Assembly (NCBI GenBank): GCA_009823505.1
Contig: VZQC01008059.1
Coordinates: 1,187,975-1,251,974 of the forward strand
From: Rhizomys pruinosus
Lineage: Eukaryota; Chordata; Mammalia; Rodentia; Spalacidae
Direction of reading: 5' to 3'
DNA length: 64,000 bases
This document shows, piece after piece, positions 22,880 to 35,335 of this stretch (within the stretch, counting starts at the first letter, position 1; each line of letters starts with the position of its first letter). The notes below the pieces were generated by a model. It was not told where the DNA came from and ran no database searches. It saw only the letters and a list, made by a program, of their open reading frames with translations. The position numbers and the translations under genes are program-made.

Positions 22880-22904
22880 GTGCCTTCAAATTCCAAATGA
22901 TTTG

Positions 22905-23157
22905 ATGGAGAATATTTCAGATTTGACAGAATTTATTCTTGTGGGGATAACAGATGCCATTGATCTGCAAGTCCCTTTGTTTATAGTCTTCACTCTCATT
23001 TACCTCCTCACTCTGGTTTGGAACCTTGGGATGATCATGTTGATTTGCTGGACTCCAGACTCCACATTCCCATGTACTTTTTCCTCAGCAACCTCTCCCT
23101 GTGGATGTGTTTATTCCTCGCTGTCACTCCCAAGGTACTGGAAATGTTTCTAACAGC
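22905..23157 (+). pseudogene. Or5b: Truncated OR5B-type receptor fragment (copy 1), with extra indels
   Basis: Duplicate of the fragment at 37492, with the same endpoint near TM2 and the same WN in TM1. It has several additional single-base losses compared with copy 2: in the LILLDS codons, in NLSLVDC (two) and in SSAV. The frame therefore shifts after NLGMIMLI. The first of the two start codons is out of frame here, leaving 22905 (MENISDL). Codons 5-6 and the GITDAIDLQ stretch differ from copy 2 and partly resemble the receptor at 11738, which suggests gene conversion or mixing of paralogous reads. Not functional. Confidence 0.8.
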
Positions 23158-23829
23158 CCTTGTCAGGGGCTGAGGGATGGGGAGGGCAGAGCTTGTGCAG
23201 AATGATGCCTGTGTGTTGAAAGAATGTGACTGGTGATTTGTGTCACACTTTGGGTTTGCACCAAACTGTTAAGTGAAATTTGCTCTGATTTTATAATTAG
23301 CCCTGAACACCCATCTTTCTCTCTCTTCTCAGTAAAAACTGACGAAAAAGTATTGGAGAGCACAAGAGTAGATTCATATTGGTTTCATCATCAAATAAAA
23401 TAACACTTCAGTATTACCAGAGGATGGATACAAAATAAATATAAAGAAACACTCCACTCAAAATATGCATTCCATCGCACAGAATATACATTCTATTACA
23501 GTCTTCTGTTGCATTCACAGCTTCATGTTATCTGAAAACCACACAAAAGAGACATTTTAGTAATAACAAATTGATAGCATTGTTCTATATCCAAGCTCTG
23601 AGAAAACCTTCCGTATATAGTGTATAGTGATATGTTTTACGGCTGTGTATGTGAAGTCTTCAGTGTGTGGATTATATTTATTTTGTGTTATGTTAGTATT
23701 TCCTGTGCATGCTGTCACTAAGGGGAATTTCTATGTTTAGATGTTCTTGATAAGACCCAATCTGTTAGATGCATGTTGACATCAACGTAAGAGAAGTTAA
23801 CACAACTTCTGTATATCTAAATAATTTTT

Positions 23830-24400
23830 CTTTTTGAAATATTTCACACTATGGGTTAATGTTTACATAATTCCCACACCTCTTTCTTCCCCTCCAACTA
23901 CTCTTTTGACCCCTCCCATTCCCTCTCAATTCTTACCTCTTCTATTGTTTTATTTTTATATATGCAGTAGACTGAGACCATTCGAAGGGTGCTTGTGTGT
24001 ACAGGTGTTATGGATGACTACTTGAGACTGAATAACCCAAACATGGAGATTATCCCTCTAGAAACTGATTCTCTCCCTGCCTCAGCATCCACTTATGTTT
24101 CTAGTTCTCCCTTTAGATGGATACCCTAGGAAATTTCCCCCATCCACTTTGGCCCATTATCTAGTGGTTTTCTAGTGTGGTCATTATGTATGTCTTATTT
24201 AGGCAAATATATTGTGGAGCTTTCATGAGTTCAGCTTACTTTCGTAAGTAGAATATCCCATCTACACCAGGCATCCTGGGCCTTTGACTCCTACAATCTT
24301 TCTGGACTTTCTTCCATGATTTCCCTTAAGTGTAGGGGTTGAGTGGGCATACCAACTGAAGTTAAGCACCACATGGCTTTTTATTTTCTGGGTTTATCAA
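23830..24400 (-). repeat. Lx-type L1 remnant (copy 1)
   Basis: Antisense: AATTCCCACACCTCTTTCTT, CCCTCCAACTACTC-like, CTTACCTCTTCTATTG, CACTTTGGCCCATTATC. Same as 38440-39000. Confidence 0.6.
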
Positions 24401-24479
24401 TTGTAGAACATTTGAAGAGCTTCCATCTGTCACAAAAAGATGAAACTGGATGAATGGTAGAGAAACACTTTTCTAGGGT

Positions 24480-25730
24480 AGAGGTAAATAGGTGTGCAAG
24501 ACTCCTAAGCGATGCACTTAAACAACAATATTATATACAGAGCTCTGACATCAAAACATGGATTATTCTACCAAGGAGATGTTGGCCAGGGGTCCAAGCC
24601 CCACAAAAGGTAAAGCTCCTTGCCTCCAAATTTGGGATATCTGCAGGAAGAGAGGTATTAAGGCCCTGCTGTAAGACCTGATATTAACATGGGAAAGATG
24701 TATGGAGACCGCACTTGCCAAGTTACAGTGTCTCTGAATCCAGAAGTGTTACCAAAGCCACGAAACCAATAAAGCAAATTTAGGTGATCTCTTGAGTCAA
24801 GCAAAACTCCTCCTCAGCACCAGCTACACCTCCTGCCTGGAATTACTGTGCACAGTGGCAGCCATTGTCTGTATATCCCAAATCTAATTGGCTATGAGCT
24901 CTCTCCTTGGAGGAATAACACATGGCTGATGCCACAGCTTACATCCTCTAATGGTTAAGAGATTGTTTAAAACCACACGAAGACCCTGCCATACTTAACA
25001 GAGGAAAATGTAATTCATGGATTAACATTACCATCCAAACATCTGTGTCTACACCAAAGTAACCACCTATCAATTAGTACTGTTTAAATAATCTATATTA
25101 TCTAATTGAGCGTGCATCATTAGTAGGAAGAAAGGCATTGTGTATTATACTGTTTTAAATACCTAAATATCTACATTGCATGTGCTTTCATTAGTAGGAT
25201 CGAAGGTATGCCTGGCAATCGGTCAGCCCATGAAAGAAAACCAGCCGAACTGAATAGAGACCAAGACATCAGCTCCAGAAGAAAGTAGAGTGTTTTGCTT
25301 CTCATCCACCTGTGCCCCTTTTCTAAGCCTAGGGAACATGGAAGAGGGGGCGTGGGAGAAGTAGAGCGCGATTGGGGTTAATGGTGAAACTACAAACAAT
25401 ATAGACGACACTCATTTGATCAACTTGTATTGAACATACAGCCCCCCCTGCTGGAGTGGGGGACCCATGAGCTTGTGGGTTTGGGCACAACTGCTCGCAA
25501 ATTGGTTTTACATGGGAGATGCTTGTACTCACAAATTATCACTTATTGTTTAAAAAAATGAAAACAAAACTAAAAAGCAGAGAGAAAGATGCAGAAACTT
25601 ACGGCCAGAATGCATGATCTGGGATGGGTAGGAGTTGGTGGGGGAGGGGAAGGGAATGGAATTGCCTTAATTGAATTGGAAACATGATGTATGGATACCA
25701 AAGCATCAATAAAAAAAATAATTAAAAAGA
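24480..25730 (+). repeat. L1 (Lx-like) 3' UTR, poly(A) tail (copy 1)
   Basis: Counterpart of 39112-40368 with many one-base differences; ends CATCAATAAAAAAAATAATT. Confidence 0.8.
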
Positions 25731-26336
25731 AGGTAAGTAGTTAGAATATATAAGGAACTTAAAACTTAACTTTTGCTGCCAGCAAACTGGCAGAAATAGG
25801 TTCTCTTCTAGGTTCTATGACTACTTCAGCTATGGCTATGGGTACTTGTCTATTTTTACACTAGCATGCATGGGTTACCAAAACAAAAAACCACCAACTG
25901 ACAAGAGACTGTCCAAATACTTGAGTCTATGCAGATAATTCTCATTCAAATCAGTATAAGCAACTACCTTCTGGGGGAGGAGACTCTCATCAACCCCACC
26001 ATTGAGAAGAGATTTCTCAGACCTGCAACAAGATTTTCAGAGACCTCCAGGACATTAGCTTTGTGTGATATCACCCATGTTATGGTGGTGTTTCTGGTAA
26101 TGCTTTTGAGTTATCCCTGAACCTGTAAGCATCCTGTCACCCATACTTCTATTAGTAATCCCAATAAAATGATGCAATGGTCAAAACAACAATATTCAGT
26201 GGCGGTAATCTGGGGTAAGTTAATGTATGGGGTGCATCTCCTCCGGAAAAGCTCTCACACAAATAGCTCCATGGCGAGTATATGGAATAAGAAGCGACAG
26301 TGGTCTTCGTTTATCTTTCAAGGAACAAACAACAAC

Positions 26337-26361
26337 ACCCCCCCACACACACACACACACA
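26337..26361. repeat. Short (CA)n
   Basis: CA run after a C-run, also present in copy 2 at about 40989-41013. Confidence 0.85.
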
Positions 26362-26989
26362 TGCTTGGTGTACATAAAAAGACCTTCCAATGTGCTCCAT
26401 TTTAAAGTTCCGGCACCTTCTAATCATACCATGTTTTAATAAAAGAAAATTTGAGAGACAATGAAAATCCAAACTACAGCATTACCTGCATCCCAATTGT
26501 TTATATGTTAGATAGTCCATTGAATTATATTGCTGCTGACAGGAAATACACTAATACATCACTCAGCATGATGGTTTTCCTTTTCTCATGGTGTTTTGTG
26601 GCTTATCATGAATTAGCTGTCTATAAATGTGTTATTCCATTATTTGGCATCTTTATTTTATACTATTGATCTATCTTTATATCAATACTTCACTACTTTG
26701 ATTAGTATAGTTTCATTCTGACTTGAAATCAGATACTGTGAATCTTCCAGGATTGCTCTTTTATGTCTGTTTGGCTATTATAAGTTTTACACTTCTACAT
26801 GCATTTCAGGAATAAAAATAAAATTTCTAAAACATATAAACAACAAAAATCATAATGCAGAATTTTTAGAATGGCCGAGAGGGGAGCTTTGATTAAGCCA
26901 GCTGTAACACAAGACACTTTATCAAAGTTTGTTGCCTCATATTAACTCTCCAAGTTAGCTGGAATAACTGAGCAAGTGAATTTTGCAAG

Positions 26990-27070
26990 GGACTTGTTGT
27001 ATCAGTCACTCTTCTGTTGTGATAAAAACCACCAGTTACTAAGGGAACTTATAAAGGGAAGAGTTTATTT
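26990..27070 (+). mobile_element. URR1-like DNA transposon, left part (copy 1)
   Basis: CAGTCACTCTTCTGTTGTGA and AGGGAACTTATAAAGGGAAG resemble the 5' end of rodent URR1 (non-autonomous hAT-Charlie). Interrupted by an L1; continues at 29075. Confidence 0.65.
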
Positions 27071-29066
27071 TGAGTCTTCCAAGGGTTCTCCACAGCCTTT
27101 CCATAGTGGCTGTACGAGTTTACATTCCCACCAACAGTGGATGAGTGTTTCCCTTTCCCCACAACTCATCCAGCACTTGGTATCATTTGTTTTCTTGTAG
27201 CCAGTCTTATCGAAGTGAGATGATATCTTTAAAGTGGGTTTAATTTGCATTTCCTTAATTAGTAGCGATGTTGAACATTTTTAAAGGATTTCTCAGCCAT
27301 CTCTAATTCCTCACTTAGGAAGTCTCTGTTTAGTTCTTGCTCCATCTTTTGAGCAATTCATTCTTTCTTCTTTGTTTTTTGGTAGTAGTTTTTATTATTC
27401 TGGAAATCAATGCTTTGTCAGATGTTTGCAGAGAAGGTTTCCTCCCACTCTGTGGGATTTCTCTTCACTTTCTTGATTGTTTCTTTTGATGTACAGAAGC
27501 TTTTGAGTTTATGGTCCCATTTATCAATTGTTATCTTATTTCTTGCACAGCTGCTGTCTGATTTAGGAAGACTTTTTCTATGCTATGTCTTATAGTCTGC
27601 TGCAACTTTTTCCTATCACCTTCAGTGTTTGGGTTTCACTGAGGTCTTTGATCCATCTGGATATTGACATTTTTGACAGGGCAAGCAGGTTGGAGTTTAC
27701 TTTATTCTTCTACAAGTGCTAATCCAGTTTTGACCAACACCACTTGCTGGAAGATGCTGTCTTTGCCCTCATGTGTGTCTTCTTGAACCCTTGTCCAATA
27801 TGACGTGGCTGAAATTGTATGTGCTCAAAATTGGATCTCCGTTTGTTCCATTGGTAAAGGTCGTGTTTTGTGACAGTACCAAGCTGTTTTTATGACTATA
27901 GCCCTGTAGTCGATAGTTTGAAGTCTAGTATACACATCCCTCCTGTATTGCTCTTATGCTCAGTGTTGCTTTGGCTATTTGGGGGTCTTTTGCTTTTCCA
28001 TATGAAATTTAGAACTTTTTTTTTTCCAAGCCCTGAAGAACTCTTGGTGATTTTAATTGGTGATTGTGTTGAATTCTGTTTTAGTTGGGTAGCAGTGAGA
28101 ACCCTTGGAAGATTCACAATGAGTACACTCTCTGCCCGTGACCACCCTGGGTGTATATCCACAAGAATCATCTTACCGAGGGATACATGCACATCATGCT
28201 TATGCAGCTCTTTTCCATGCAAGGAGCTGGGCACAAACCCAAGTGCCCCTCAACAGAAGTAGATAACAAAAATGTTTACATCTACACAATGGAGTACTAC
28301 TCTGTGGTAAAAGAAAGATGAATCAGAACTTTGCAGGTAAATGATGGAACTCAAAGCCATTATGCTAAGTGAAGTAACACAGTGCCAAATAAAACAAATG
28401 ACGATGGTGTCCCTCATCTGTGCTGCTAGACCCAATTACCAATTGTATTTCTTGTGCAGGGCTCCTTGAGCTTTGTCCAAGTATTTGGGAGTGGTGATGC
28501 ATACTGGAAAGAAAGCAAACCGAAAGGACGCGTCAAGAAAACTGACTGAATGGTGAACTTCTGCTCAAAACAGTCAACTTCTGCATTGAGCATTTTGAGA
28601 GAGGCATGAAAAAGAAAACTTGAAAAAAAACATGTTTGGAAGAAGTGCAATGAACTTGGTGGGGTGGGGGGAAAGAGAGGGAGACACGGGGCTAGATTTT
28701 ATTTGTATGTATCTTGTATAAAAAATTAATGAAAATATAACAATGGAAAAAAAAGATTTTAACATGAAGGATAAATTTAAAATTTAAAAAAAAGACTTCA
28801 AGGTTTTTCCCAACTCCCAACTGTAGTAACAGCCAGTCATAGTTTTTCCAGAAGGCACTAGCCATACACAAGAGGCAGTTTAAGATCACAGGGTGTTCTC
28901 ATTCCACCTGCAAGCAAATCACGTGTGCCATTCACACCCGCAGGGAGTGAAGGCACATCTTCTGGGGGGGGGAGCAGGGAGGCTGTTTTCTTTTGGAAAA
29001 GAGACCAAATAGTTGAAATAATCTTTGTGAAATTGTATATCGCCCAATAAAATGAAATGGGAAGGA
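27071..29066 (+). repeat. L1 with inverted 5' part and extra 3' tail (copy 1)
   Basis: Antisense ORF2 to about 28120, then the sense ORF2 end and 3' UTR to about 28760, then non-L1 sequence to about 29066. See 41725-43742 for the cleaner copy. Confidence 0.75.
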
Positions 29067-29390
29067 AAAAAAGGAAGGGTTTATTTGATCTTACAATTGA
29101 TGGTTCTGGGAATTAAGAGTCCATTGTGTGGGAGCATGGTGGCAGGAGCTGGAGCAGAAAAGAAAGCAGAGGTTCACATCTTCAAGCCGCATTGGAAACA
29201 GAGAGAGAGCAACTGGAGACTTGGCAAGCTTTTTGAACTCTGTAAGCCCATTCTGCAACAACATACTTCCCTCCAGCATGGCCAACCTTCTAAGACCTCC
29301 CAAAACAGTTCACCACTGGGGACAAAATGTCTGAATTACTTAAGCCTATGGGGAAAACTCATTCAAACCACCACACCTGTCTTATAAAGG
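29067..29390 (+). mobile_element. URR1-like DNA transposon, right part (copy 1)
   Basis: TTATTTGATCTTACAATTGA, GCATGGTGGCAGGAGCTGGA and CTCATTCAAACCACCACACC, the URR1 terminal region. Confidence 0.7.
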
Positions 29391-29655
29391 AAGCAGAATT
29401 CAAATGCACGTTGAAAAATCATAAATCTTGTGCCTTTTTCCTCACAGGAAAAAATAAGCAAGAAAATAAGTACATGAATTTAAATTTTAGGAAATCTAAG
29501 CCCATTTGAGTGTACATTTCATTTGGGAAAAGAGGTTCACCTGACTGTACATTGGCTCTTCATACATGGATATCTATGTGTGCATTAACAAACATCTAAT
29601 ATCTAGTCATCACGAATAATCTTAACATTGGTGGTAAAAGTTGAATAAAACCTAA

Positions 29656-29820
29656 TCTTTTTTTTTTTTTTTTTTTTTTTGACTTTTTGAGACGGGTCTC
29701 CTTTTAGTCCAGCTGGTCTTGAGATCACTCTGTAGACCAGGCTGGCCTTGAACTCACAGAGATTCACCTGCCTCTGCCTCCCGAGTGCTGGGATTAAAGG
29801 CGTGCACCATCACGCCCAGC
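29656..29820 (-). repeat. B1 SINE with target-site duplication
   Basis: Poly-T, GAGACGGGTCTCCTTTTAG, CCTCCCGAGTGCTGGGATTA, CACCATCACGCCCAGC. ATAAAACCTAATC on both sides. Not seen in copy 2 as far as the gap allows. Confidence 0.92.
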
Positions 29821-30257
29821 GATAAAACCTAATCCTTAAGGAAAAGATTGAAAATTGGTGAATTAATATTTTGTAATACAAATTCAGCCAGGCACATGTT
29901 TAAGTACCTCATTTAATGCTTTTTAAAAATGTGTTTACTATATATGAAATAATATATATATGTAAAAATAGTATAAATAGATAAATGTAGTAGTACAAAC
30001 AGCAATTGTTTAAGTCAGCTTCAAATATATAAGTAGCTTTATAGTGATGCAAAAGTTTTTTTTTAAGTTTTGAAGTCTTAAAATTACTTTTAATATTTTA
30101 GTTTTGATTCAGTTTCTTGAGATAATTTAAGAATTAACTATATGTAACCAGATATAACAAAAATGGGTGATCCACGATGAACAATCAATATTAAAACTGG
30201 GGATGTTGCTGAAGAGGTTCTAAAAACTGGGAATAACAACTGTAGAAGAGCTGAAAG

Positions 30258-30478
30258 AGGAGTCTGGAGAGATGGTCATGGATTGAAGACCATGAAATGA
30301 CATCTTGCAGAGGACCCAAGTGGTGATTCCCCGCCACCCACATGGCAGTAAGAACCTTCTTTAACTCTAGGTCCAAGGGAATTGCACACCTCTTCTGACC
30401 ACAGCATGCATGACAGGGGGCACCAACCTACATGCGACAGTACATTTCATACACATAAAAAAAATAATATAAGTTGCT
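30258..30478 (+). repeat. B2 SINE, damaged
   Basis: GTCTGGAGAGATGGTCATGG, GCCACCCACATGGCAGTAAG and ACAGTACATTTCATACACAT; many indels. Confidence 0.75.
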
Positions 30479-30479
30479 C

Positions 30480-30836
30480 TGGGTTATATTCCAGATCGAA
30501 TGCGAGGACACCGTTTTTGATCAACTTGATTGAACACAAGCCCCCCGGGGATGGGGGGACCCATGTGCTGTGTGGTTTGGGCACAACTGCTTGAAATTGG
30601 TTTACATGAAGGATGCTTGTACTACAAATTATCACTTATTGTTAAAAAAAGGTGAAACCAAAACAAAACAAAAACAAAAAAAAAACCAGGAAAGAGCAGA
30701 AAAGTTACGGCCAGAATGCATGATCGGGTGGTAGGGTGGGGGTGGGGGAAGGGAAGGGGATAGATGCCTGAACGGAATTGGAAAATGCTGTATGCAATAT
30801 CAATAAAAGCATCAATAAAAGAAAAATAAAAAAGAA
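30480..30836 (+). repeat. L1 (Lx-like) 3' UTR end (copy 1)
   Basis: TTGATCAACTTGATTGAACA, the G-rich purine tract and CAATAAAAGCATCAATAAAAG; matches 45128-45425. Confidence 0.8.
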
Positions 30837-30989
30837 ATAAATTTTTTTTTTTTTTTATTTTAAATATATATTTATAGAAATACAAAAATATTAATTTCTA
30901 ATAATGCTGAAGTGCATATACCTAAAGTTTTCTTTTTAATTATCACTGATGAAATACAAAATAAGTGGTTGGAAATTAAAATACATTTC

Positions 30990-30991
<2 letters not shown>

Positions 30992-31042
<51 letters not shown>
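30992..31042. repeat. Long homopolymer T run
   Basis: About 50 consecutive T, where copy 2 (about 45570) has only a few bases; likely inflated in the assembly. Confidence 0.85.
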
Positions 31043-31799
31043 CTTCTTTTTTTTTAAAAAAAAACCAAAAAATAATAATAAAAGAATTAAAACTGTTTAA
31101 AAAAAAGAAATATATTGAACACTAGTCTGCCTGACAAACCAAACAGGACTATGGGATCTATTTGCTCCAGCCAATCACACCAAGGGCTTCATTGCTGTGT
31201 AATATTCTTTTATAGGTTTTTGGATATTTACATTAAAAACAATGAAAAATAACCTTCCCCCCCATGGGTCAGTGCTTTTATGGTCACTTTTATGTGAGAA
31301 ACCAGAAAGTTTGTGAAGCTTGTCAATAACTCTTTACTAAAAATTGCCACCTCTCCTAGTAAGAGTAGATCCAGAGTCAATTCAGTGTACTTGTGTGTAT
31401 ATGTGTTAGGGAATGACCATACTCTCAGTAGATTATAGGTCACAAAATCGAGAGGGATGTTCAGGGAGACATGGAAAAAAGTAGGATTGGGACAGGGAGG
31501 TTTTAAGAAGCAAAGAAATCCAGTAAGTCATGTAACATAAATTTGAGTCCACTGGTGTAAAGAAATTTTAAAAAAATGGAAAAAAAAAAACAAATCTGCT
31601 TGAAAGGAAAAGGCTCCTAAACTGGCTGTTTTGCATTAAACTGACGTGAGCAGAGTGATTGAGCCTGATGAAGGTGTTGGTTACTAAAAAAAATTGCAAA
31701 GGAATGTTAAAAATGGAATCAGGTTTATGTTGAAGTAAGTGCTGGGAAGGGTAAGGCAACCAGAAGAGGAAGCAGAATCACCGCCCCCGTCCCCTACCT

Positions 31800-34310
31800 T
31801 GCATGTACTTAACGACGATTCGAGTTCTGCCAATGGACACTGTCTGTAAGAACAAGAGCTGAGTAGGTGGGAGGTGCTTGTGACGGAAGAGCGGAAGGAT
31901 CAAGCAATGGTGTGGATTCATGCGAATGGGGTTCTATTTTGGGGAGGGAGCTTTTGGTGACCGGGCACACACCAGGTATTCGTCAAAGTCATAACATGGC
32001 TTTTTCCCAGCCGTGCGCTCAAATCCCCAAGCGACGGTCATGATATGGATGCCCGACATGTCAAGTCGTATCCAATGTCAAGCTATGTGCTACCGACTGG
32101 CCTGCAGTGCAATGCTAGAAGCCCTCGAGACAATGTAAGAAGCCATACGCTCCCTCACCGCAGACGAGGAAGCGGCGCCCACAGGGCTCAGGCGAGGGGG
32201 ACCCACCAGCAAGGGGCGAGCGCCAGCCCGGGACCCGTGGCGGCTGCACGTGACGGGAAATGGCGCAATAGGCCCACAGGAGAAAAGGGGCAAGCGGACG
32301 AGGGGCCGGAAAAATGGCCTCCGTGGTCTTGGAGCATGAACCACCCTAGGGCGGACAAGTGTATTCGCCCTCTTCTGCAAGAGTCCCTGAGCCATGGATG
32401 GAAGTGAAGTTGGAATAGAGGTAGTTACTAAGCGGGACACTACAGTTTTTCGGAGGCGGGAGGAAAAGCTGGGCGGTGTGTGACCTTTAGGGTGCAGCAC
32501 AGGCGGGTTGGAATTAAGGAAGAGGGAGGGGGAGAGGGGAGGGAAAGGAGGGCGCGCAGTGCATTGCTATGCCTCGAGGGTCCAGAAGAAGGGAATTATG
32601 TAGGCGAGGGCACCGTAGACTGGTGAGCCCACCCCCCACCACCCCCCACCACCCCTCCCAAAACAGAAGTGGGTGGGGGGTGGGTGTCGGTGTGGGGTGG
32701 TGTGGGGGGGGGGTGTTGTGGGGGGGGTGGGGGGGGGGGATGGGGGGGTGGTGGGGGGTGGGGGGGGGGGGGTGGGGTGGGGGGGGGGGGGGGGGTGGGG
32801 GGGGGTGCGGGAGGGGGTGTTGGTGGGGGTGGGCGTGGTGGGTGGGGTTGGGTGGGTTGGGGGTGGGGGGGGGGTTGGTGGGTGGTGGTGGTTTGGGGTA
32901 TGGGTGGTGGGGGGGGGGGTGGGTGGCGAGGGGGGGGGGGGGGTGGGGGGGGGGGGGAGTTGGTGGGGGGTTGTGGGGGCGGGTGGTGCGGGTGGGGGGG
33001 GTTGGGTGGTGTGTGGGGTGGGGCGGGTGGGGCGGGGGGAGGTGTGGGGGGGGGGGGTGTGGGGGTGGCGGGCGGGGTGGGGGGGGGGTGGGGTGGGGGC
33101 GGGTGTGGTCGGGGGGGGGCGGTTGGGGTGGGTGGGTGGGGGGTGTGTGTGGGGGGGGGGGGGGAGTGGGTGGGGGGGGTGTGTTGTGGGTGGGGGGGGT
33201 GGGGGGGGGGGGGGGTGGGGGGGGGGGGTGGGGGGGTGGGCGGTCGGGTTGGTGTGGGGGGGTGGGAGGGGGGGGGGGGGTGGGGGGGGTGGGGGGTGGG
33301 GGGGGGGGGGGGGGGTGGGGGGGGGGGGGGGGTGGGGGGGGGTGGGGGTGTTGTGTGTGGGTGGGGGGGGGGGGGGGTGGGGTGGGTGGGGTGGGGGTTG
33401 GGGTGGGGGGGGGGGGGTGGGGGGTGGGTGGGGGGGTGGGTGGGGGGGGGTTTGGGCGGGGGGGTGGGGGTCGGGGGCGGGGGGGGGGGTGGTTGGTGGG
33501 GCGTGGGGGGTGTGGTGGTGGAGGGGGGGGGGGGGGGGGGGGTCGGGTGGTGGGGGGGGGGGTTGGGTGGGGGTGGGTGTGTGGGGGGGGTGGGGGTGGG
33601 GGGGGGGGGTGGCTGGTATGGGGTGGGGGAAAACCCAAACCACAAACAACAATAAAACAAAAAAGCCCAAAAAAAAATAACCACCGCAACCAAAAAAACA
33701 AAACAAAAACAAAAAAACCAACACCAAATCCCACACCCCACCCCCCCCCACCCCCCCCCCACACAACGCCCCCACCCCCCAACTCCCCCCCCCCCACCCC
33801 CCCCAACCGCCCCCCCCCCCCACCAACCCCCCCCTACACAAAATCACTAACAAAACTTTTTGGTTTCTTTGAACCAAAACCAACAAACACAAACTTTATA
33901 AAAACGATCTCTTGCTTGACCAGTTGTAGCAGTCTACAGTAGCCCTTCTCTGTTGTAAAAGAAATTCATGTAATGAGTGGTATACCGTATGCTTCTCGTG
34001 TCAAAATTAGGTCCAGATTTTAGGCATATGGTATAGAAACTTTAATTGTGTCAGGGGACAGGACAGAGATGAGGGTGGCGCTAGGATCAGTAGCCCTCCA
34101 TCCATCGGTATGTGTGGGGGAGTTGACAGAAATGGTTCCACGCACAGGTCACGCCCACTGAGAAGGCGTGTGAAGTCCATGAGATTAGCGGTGTACCCCA
34201 GAGAACAGGACGCACCTACGGCACCATGGGAGGGGGCTTGATGGAAGGTCGCTATGCGTATAGCTTGAAGGGCTGTGTGGGTAACAGGGTAGGGAGGTTT
34301 TCCCGAGCAC
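31800..34310 (-). repeat. Lx-type L1 3' UTR, corrupted (copy 1)
   Basis: Alignable by eye to 46290-47470, but with rising G/C substitutions and with the low-complexity tract inserted between about 32550 and 33900, where copy 2 has only about 170 nt. Confidence 0.65.
32629..33842. other. G/T then A/C low-complexity tract, probable artefact
   Basis: From 32669 to about 33629 almost every base is G or T; from there to 33842 almost every base is A or C. A short C-rich stretch (32629-32659) mirrors the first G-rich bases. The long glycine-, proline- or tryptophan-rich frames here are by-products of composition and not genes. Confidence 0.85.
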
Positions 34311-34312
34311 TT

Positions 34313-35005
34313 GTTTTATTTTGATGCGGGGGTATGCAGACCAGCAGGGCCTAAGGCAGTGTCAGGTATTTATAGCCCTTGGTCCCTGCCCCCCTACCCC
34401 ACCCCATCCCAGATCATGCATTCTGCCATAACTGTCCTGCATCTTTCTCTCAGTTTTTTTTTTTTTTCATTTTTAGCTATAAGTGATAATCCATGAGTAC
34501 AAGCATCCTTCATGCAAAACCTATCTGCAGGCTGTTGTGCCCAAACACCTACAGCCCCACCATCCAGTGGGGGGTGACAGGTTGTTTGTTCAATCAAGTT
34601 GATCAAATGAGTGTCCAGACTACATTGCTGTAGTTTCACCATTCACCCCAATCGCAGCCCTTACATTCTACCACGCCCCCTCTTCCGCAGGTTGTTCCCT
34701 AGGCTTAGAAAAGGGGCACAGGTGGATGAGAGGTAAAACAGTCCACTCTCTCTGGAGCTGTTGACTTGGACTCTGGTCAATTCTGGCTGTTTCCTTTCAT
34801 GGGCTGACAGTTTGTTCAGGAATAACCTTTCGATCCTACTAATGAAGAACAAGCAATTAGATATATAGGTATTTAAGCAGCACTAATAGTTATGGTAGGT
34901 TACTTTAGCATAGACACATGTTTGGATATGTTAATCCATGAATTACAATGTTCCCCCCTGTTAAATATGACAGGGTCTTACTGTGGCTTATAACATCTCC
35001 TAACC
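34313..35005 (-). repeat. L1 (Lx-like) 3' UTR (copy 1 end)
   Basis: TCATGCATTCTGCCATAACT, TTACATTCTACCACGCCCCC, GCTTAGAAAAGGGGCACAGG; the first ~70 nt are corrupted. Confidence 0.8.
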
Positions 35006-35009
35006 TGTA

Positions 35010-35335
35010 GCTGGTCTCTTTTTTTTCTCGGGCGGATTGCCTCTCTCATCTGGTGAGTTTGTTTTGCTGCTGTGATTAACCCTTTGGATCCCAGCATGTA
35101 CTGAGACCATCAGATCTCCTGGAATCCATCGGGCCTTCAGCACCAGATTGGGACTACTGAGACATCCAGCCCTGAGGAATGAGCAGTTCCCTGGATTCTC
35201 AGTCTCTCCAGTGTGGTGCAGCTACTGTTGGACTCCTTGAACTCTGTCATGTGAGCAAATCAATAAATTGTATATAGCTATATATTCGTCCTTTTGCTTC
35301 TGTTTCTTTAGAGAACCCTGTCTAATACGGAGGTG
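35010..35335. repeat. Unassigned old interspersed repeat
   Basis: CAGATCTCCTGGAATCCATC, TCAATAAATTGTATATAGCT and TTTAGAGAACCCTGTCTAAT look like a dispersed mammalian repeat end; family not assigned. Confidence 0.35.

Larger units (their letters stand above)
22294..35010 (+). repeat. Large duplication, copy 1 (error-rich)
   Basis: Matches 36887-48250 in order and orientation: truncated OR, Lx remnant, L1 3' UTR, URR1 split by an L1, L1 3' UTR, Lx remnant, L1 3' UTR. The differences are largely one-base indels plus a corrupted stretch at 31.8-34.4 kb. Its left end joins an antisense L1 3' UTR directly at 22293/22294. Confidence 0.85.

Noticed and set aside
32045..32500. Frames of 120-136 codons on both strands in a GC-rich stretch
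   Set aside because: The matching stretch of copy 2 (46540-46900) is ordinary Lx 3' UTR; the open frames and GC content come from the corrupted bases.
32514..33942. Long glycine-, tryptophan- and proline-rich frames (330-457 codons) on both strands
   Set aside because: They follow directly from the G/T and A/C low-complexity tract, overlap in all frames, and have no counterpart in copy 2.
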